A DNA stretch of 7,534 nt from an uncultured beta proteobacterium (GTDB lineage Bacteria; Pseudomonadota; Gammaproteobacteria; Burkholderiales; Rhodocyclaceae), in the NCBI GenBank assembly GCA_903932755.1, contig CAIZHL010000311.1:1-7534 (forward strand). Reading direction: 5' to 3'. The position numbers and the translations under genes were made by a program. Position 1 is the first letter of the stretch. Every line of letters starts with the position of its first letter. Of the stretch, positions 5,533-7,534 are shown in pieces. The notes beneath the pieces were generated by a model. That model worked only from the letters and a program-made list of their open reading frames with translations, did not search any database and was not told where the DNA came from.

Positions 5533-7534
5533 TCAGGTGTTGATTTCGAGCCGTCTCTCGATCAGCGAATACACCGCCGGTACCACCACCAAGGTAAGCA
5601 GGGTGGACGAAATCATGCCGCCGATCACGGCGATGGCCAGCGGCTGCTGCGTTTCGGCGCCGGCGCCGAGACCGAGCGCGGCCGGAGCCAGGGCCAGGAT
5701 CACCGTGGCCGAGGTCATCAGCACCGGGCGCATGCGGATCGGGCAGGCATTGCGCAGGGCTGCGTCGACCGCCATGCCGGCCTCGCGACGCTGGTTGGCA
5801 AGATCGACCAGCAGGATGGAGTTCTTCGCGACGAGACCGATCAAGAGCGTCAGGCCGATCATTGAATAAATATTCAGCGTCTGCCCGGTGGCCCACAGCG
5901 CGGCAACGCCGCCGACCACGGCCAGCGGCTGCGCCAGCATGACGATGGCCGGCTGGATGAAAGAGTTGAACTGGCTGGCGAGCACCATGTAGAGCAGCAC
6001 CAGCGCCAAAGCGAAGGTGAACACCATGTACTTCATGGTCTTGCCGAATTCCTCGGCCTGGCCGATGAAGCGTACCTGGTAGCCTGCGGGCAACATCTCC
6101 TGTCCTGTTCGTCGCACCGCATCGACCGCTTCGCCGAGCGGGATCGAGGGCGTGGCGTAGAAGGTCGCGGCGTATTGCAGGTCGAAGCGGCCGATCACGG
6201 CGGGCCCGAGCTTCTCTTCGAAGCGGGCCACCGAATCCAGGCGCACCATCTTGCCGTCGCGGCTGCGCAGGAAAATCTTCGACAAGTCGGCCGGCTGCGT
6301 GAATTCGCCGGGCTTGGCCTTGACGCGGATGTCGTAGCGCTGGCCGTCGCCGGGTTCGTCGTTGAACTTGGCGATGTCGACGCCGCCGGTCAGCATGTTG
6401 ACGGCGAGGGCGACGTCGCTGGAGGAGAGATTGGCCGCAGCGATGCGCAGGCGATCGGGGATGAATACCAGTTGTGGCAGGTCGAGCTGGATGTCGCTGT
6501 CGATGCGGCCGATGCCGGGCACGGTGGCCAGCTTCTGCTGCAGTTCGCGCGAGAGGCGGCCGATTTCGTCGATGTTGTCGCCGGCCAGAACGAACTGCAG
6601 GGGTTCGCCGCGCTGGCCGCCGACCACCGAGAAAGGCGCAGCGAAGGCGCGCGCGCCGGGGATCGCCGCAAGGTCCCGGCGCACCGCGGAGATCACTTCA
6701 TGCTGGCTACGCGTGCGTTCCTCGCGCGGCGCCATGCGTACCACCACCGTGCCCTGGTTCACCTGGCCGGCGGTGCCGAGGCCGATCAGGGCGAACTCGG
6801 TGCGCACCTCCGGATAGCGGCCGAGCACTTCCTCGACTTCGCGCAGCTTGCTGTCGGTGTAGTCGATGCTGGAACCCAGCGGCGTGCGCAGCGAAATGCG
6901 GAAGCGGCCCTCGTCCTCGTCGGGGGTGAATGTCTTGCCGACGTTCATGAAGAAGAAAGTCGAGGAGCCGACCACGGCGACCGTCAATGCGACGACATGC
7001 CAGCGATGGCGCAGGGCGCGGTCGAGGAGCGTGATGTATACGCGATCGAGGCCGCCGAGAATCCTGTCGAACAGGTGGTAGATGCGCCCGTGCTGCTTTT
7101 CCACCTTCAGGTAACGCGAGCAGAGCATCGGCGTCAGGGTCAGCGAGACGAAGAGCGAGACCAGCACGCCGAAGGTGACCACCACGGCGAAGGAGCGGAA
7201 AAACTGACCGATGATGCCGGAAAGGAAAATCACCGGGGCGAAGATCGAGACCAGAGACAGCGTCGCCGCGATTACCGCGAACACCACTTCCTTGCTGCCG
7301 TTGACGGCGGCGGCCACCGGCTCCGGATCGATCTCCTCGCGGTGGCGGAAGATGTTCTCCAGCACCACGATGGCATCGTCGACGACGACGCCGATCAGGA
7401 GCAGCAGCGCCAGCATGGTCAGCGAGTTCAGCGTGTAGCCGAAGAAGTAGATGACGGCGATGGCGCCCGTCAGCGAGACGGGGATGGCCAGCGCCACGAT
7501 CAGCGTCGAGCGAATCGAGCGCAGGAAGAACCAC
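5533..7534 (-). CDS. RND efflux pump permease, HAE1 (AcrB/MexB-like), N-terminus cut by the window edge
   Basis: This is the C-terminal 666 codons of an inner-membrane RND pump subunit, which exports drugs or other amphiphiles using the proton gradient, together with a periplasmic adaptor and an outer-membrane channel. Family length is about 1,020-1,050, so about the first third is missing. The frame is open to base 7534, and the GTG at 7497 is internal, preceded by WFFLRSIRSTLI of the family. TM4 carries the proton-relay pair in GVVVDDAIVVLENI (Asp codons 7378-7380 and 7375-7377). TM10 carries the partner lysine in LIGLVAKNSILLVD (codon 5824-5826). The second periplasmic porter and docking region lies between TM7 (about 165-185 from GTG 7497) and TM8 (about 488-508), and the final membrane segment is followed by a short tail (SLIERRLEINT). 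No disabling change is visible. The adaptor gene would be expected upstream, beyond the right edge. The substrate cannot be inferred. Confidence 0.93.
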   Translation of the reverse strand, partial: WFFLRSIRSTLIVALAIPVSLTGAIAVIYFFGYTLNSLTMLALLLLIGVVVDDAIVVLENIFRHREEIDPEPVAAAVNGSKEVVFAVIAATLSLVSIFAPVIFLSGIIGQFFRSFAVVVTFGVLVSLFVSLTLTPMLCSRYLKVEKQHGRIYHLFDRILGGLDRVYITLLDRALRHRWHVVALTVAVVGSSTFFFMNVGKTFTPDEDEGRFRISLRTPLGSSIDYTDSKLREVEEVLGRYPEVRTEFALIGLGTAGQVNQGTVVVRMAPREERTRSQHEVISAVRRDLAAIPGARAFAAPFSVVGGQRGEPLQFVLAGDNIDEIGRLSRELQQKLATVPGIGRIDSDIQLDLPQLVFIPDRLRIAAANLSSSDVALAVNMLTGGVDIAKFNDEPGDGQRYDIRVKAKPGEFTQPADLSKIFLRSRDGKMVRLDSVARFEEKLGPAVIGRFDLQYAATFYATPSIPLGEAVDAVRRTGQEMLPAGYQVRFIGQAEEFGKTMKYMVFTFALALVLLYMVLASQFNSFIQPAIVMLAQPLAVVGGVAALWATGQTLNIYSMIGLTLLIGLVAKNSILLVDLANQRREAGMAVDAALRNACPIRMRPVLMTSATVILALAPAALGLGAGAETQQPLAIAVIGGMISSTLLTLVVVPAVYSLIERRLEINT

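Noticed and set aside
5279..5896. Minus-strand frame covering the RND gene end and the gap after it
   Set aside because: It overlaps the RND coding region in another frame, reads as Arg/Pro-rich shadow, and shows no domain or ribosome site in the gap portion.

Overview
The window looks like a chromosomal stretch from a GC-rich proteobacterium. Codon third positions are strongly G/C, Shine-Dalgarno sites are simple, and the gene families are typical of Gram-negatives (RND pump, AEC carrier, DUF302). I would guess a betaproteobacterium, perhaps of the Rhodocyclales, but that is an impression of style and no marker gene here proves it. There are no tRNA or rRNA genes, CRISPR arrays, transposases or phage genes.

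Plus strand, left to right. The window opens inside the 3' two-thirds of an AEC-family (auxin efflux carrier-like) permease, ending at 592. A well-formed sigma70-like promoter (TTGACG, 17 nt, GATACT, 620-648) then precedes a compact run of co-directional genes: an HD/PDEase-type metal phosphohydrolase (682-1683), an APH-fold small-molecule kinase (1723-2748), a possible 38-residue ORF (2745-2861) and an enolase-family protein (2858-4150). The small ORF overlaps both neighbours by 4 nt, as ATGA at its start and GTGA at its end. The enolase is full length but altered at the active site. The position matching E. coli His370 is alanine, and the Glu168 position is aspartate, while the other catalytic and metal-binding residues are kept. 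A perfect 23-bp inverted repeat with an AT-rich core begins on the last base of the enolase coding sequence's penultimate stop base and fills the start of the next gap. A DUF302 gene follows (4304-4693).

Minus strand, right half. The DUF302 gene converges on a small exported protein of unknown function (4813-5289), across a gap of about 120 bp that holds three stem-loops. Upstream of that gene, and reading the same way, lies the C-terminal 666 codons of an HAE1-type RND efflux pump permease (5533-7534), cut by the window edge. Its proton-relay residues are intact.

How the parts may work together. The HD phosphohydrolase, APH kinase and variant enolase look like one transcription unit. Their chemistries fit a route in which a hydroxylated small molecule is phosphorylated, dehydrated by an enolase-type reaction to an enol phosphate, and possibly dephosphorylated. 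This is inference: the substrate is unknown and no step is proven by sequence. This cassette is the most likely place in the window for undescribed biology. The RND pump, AEC carrier and DUF302 gene look like ordinary neighbours.
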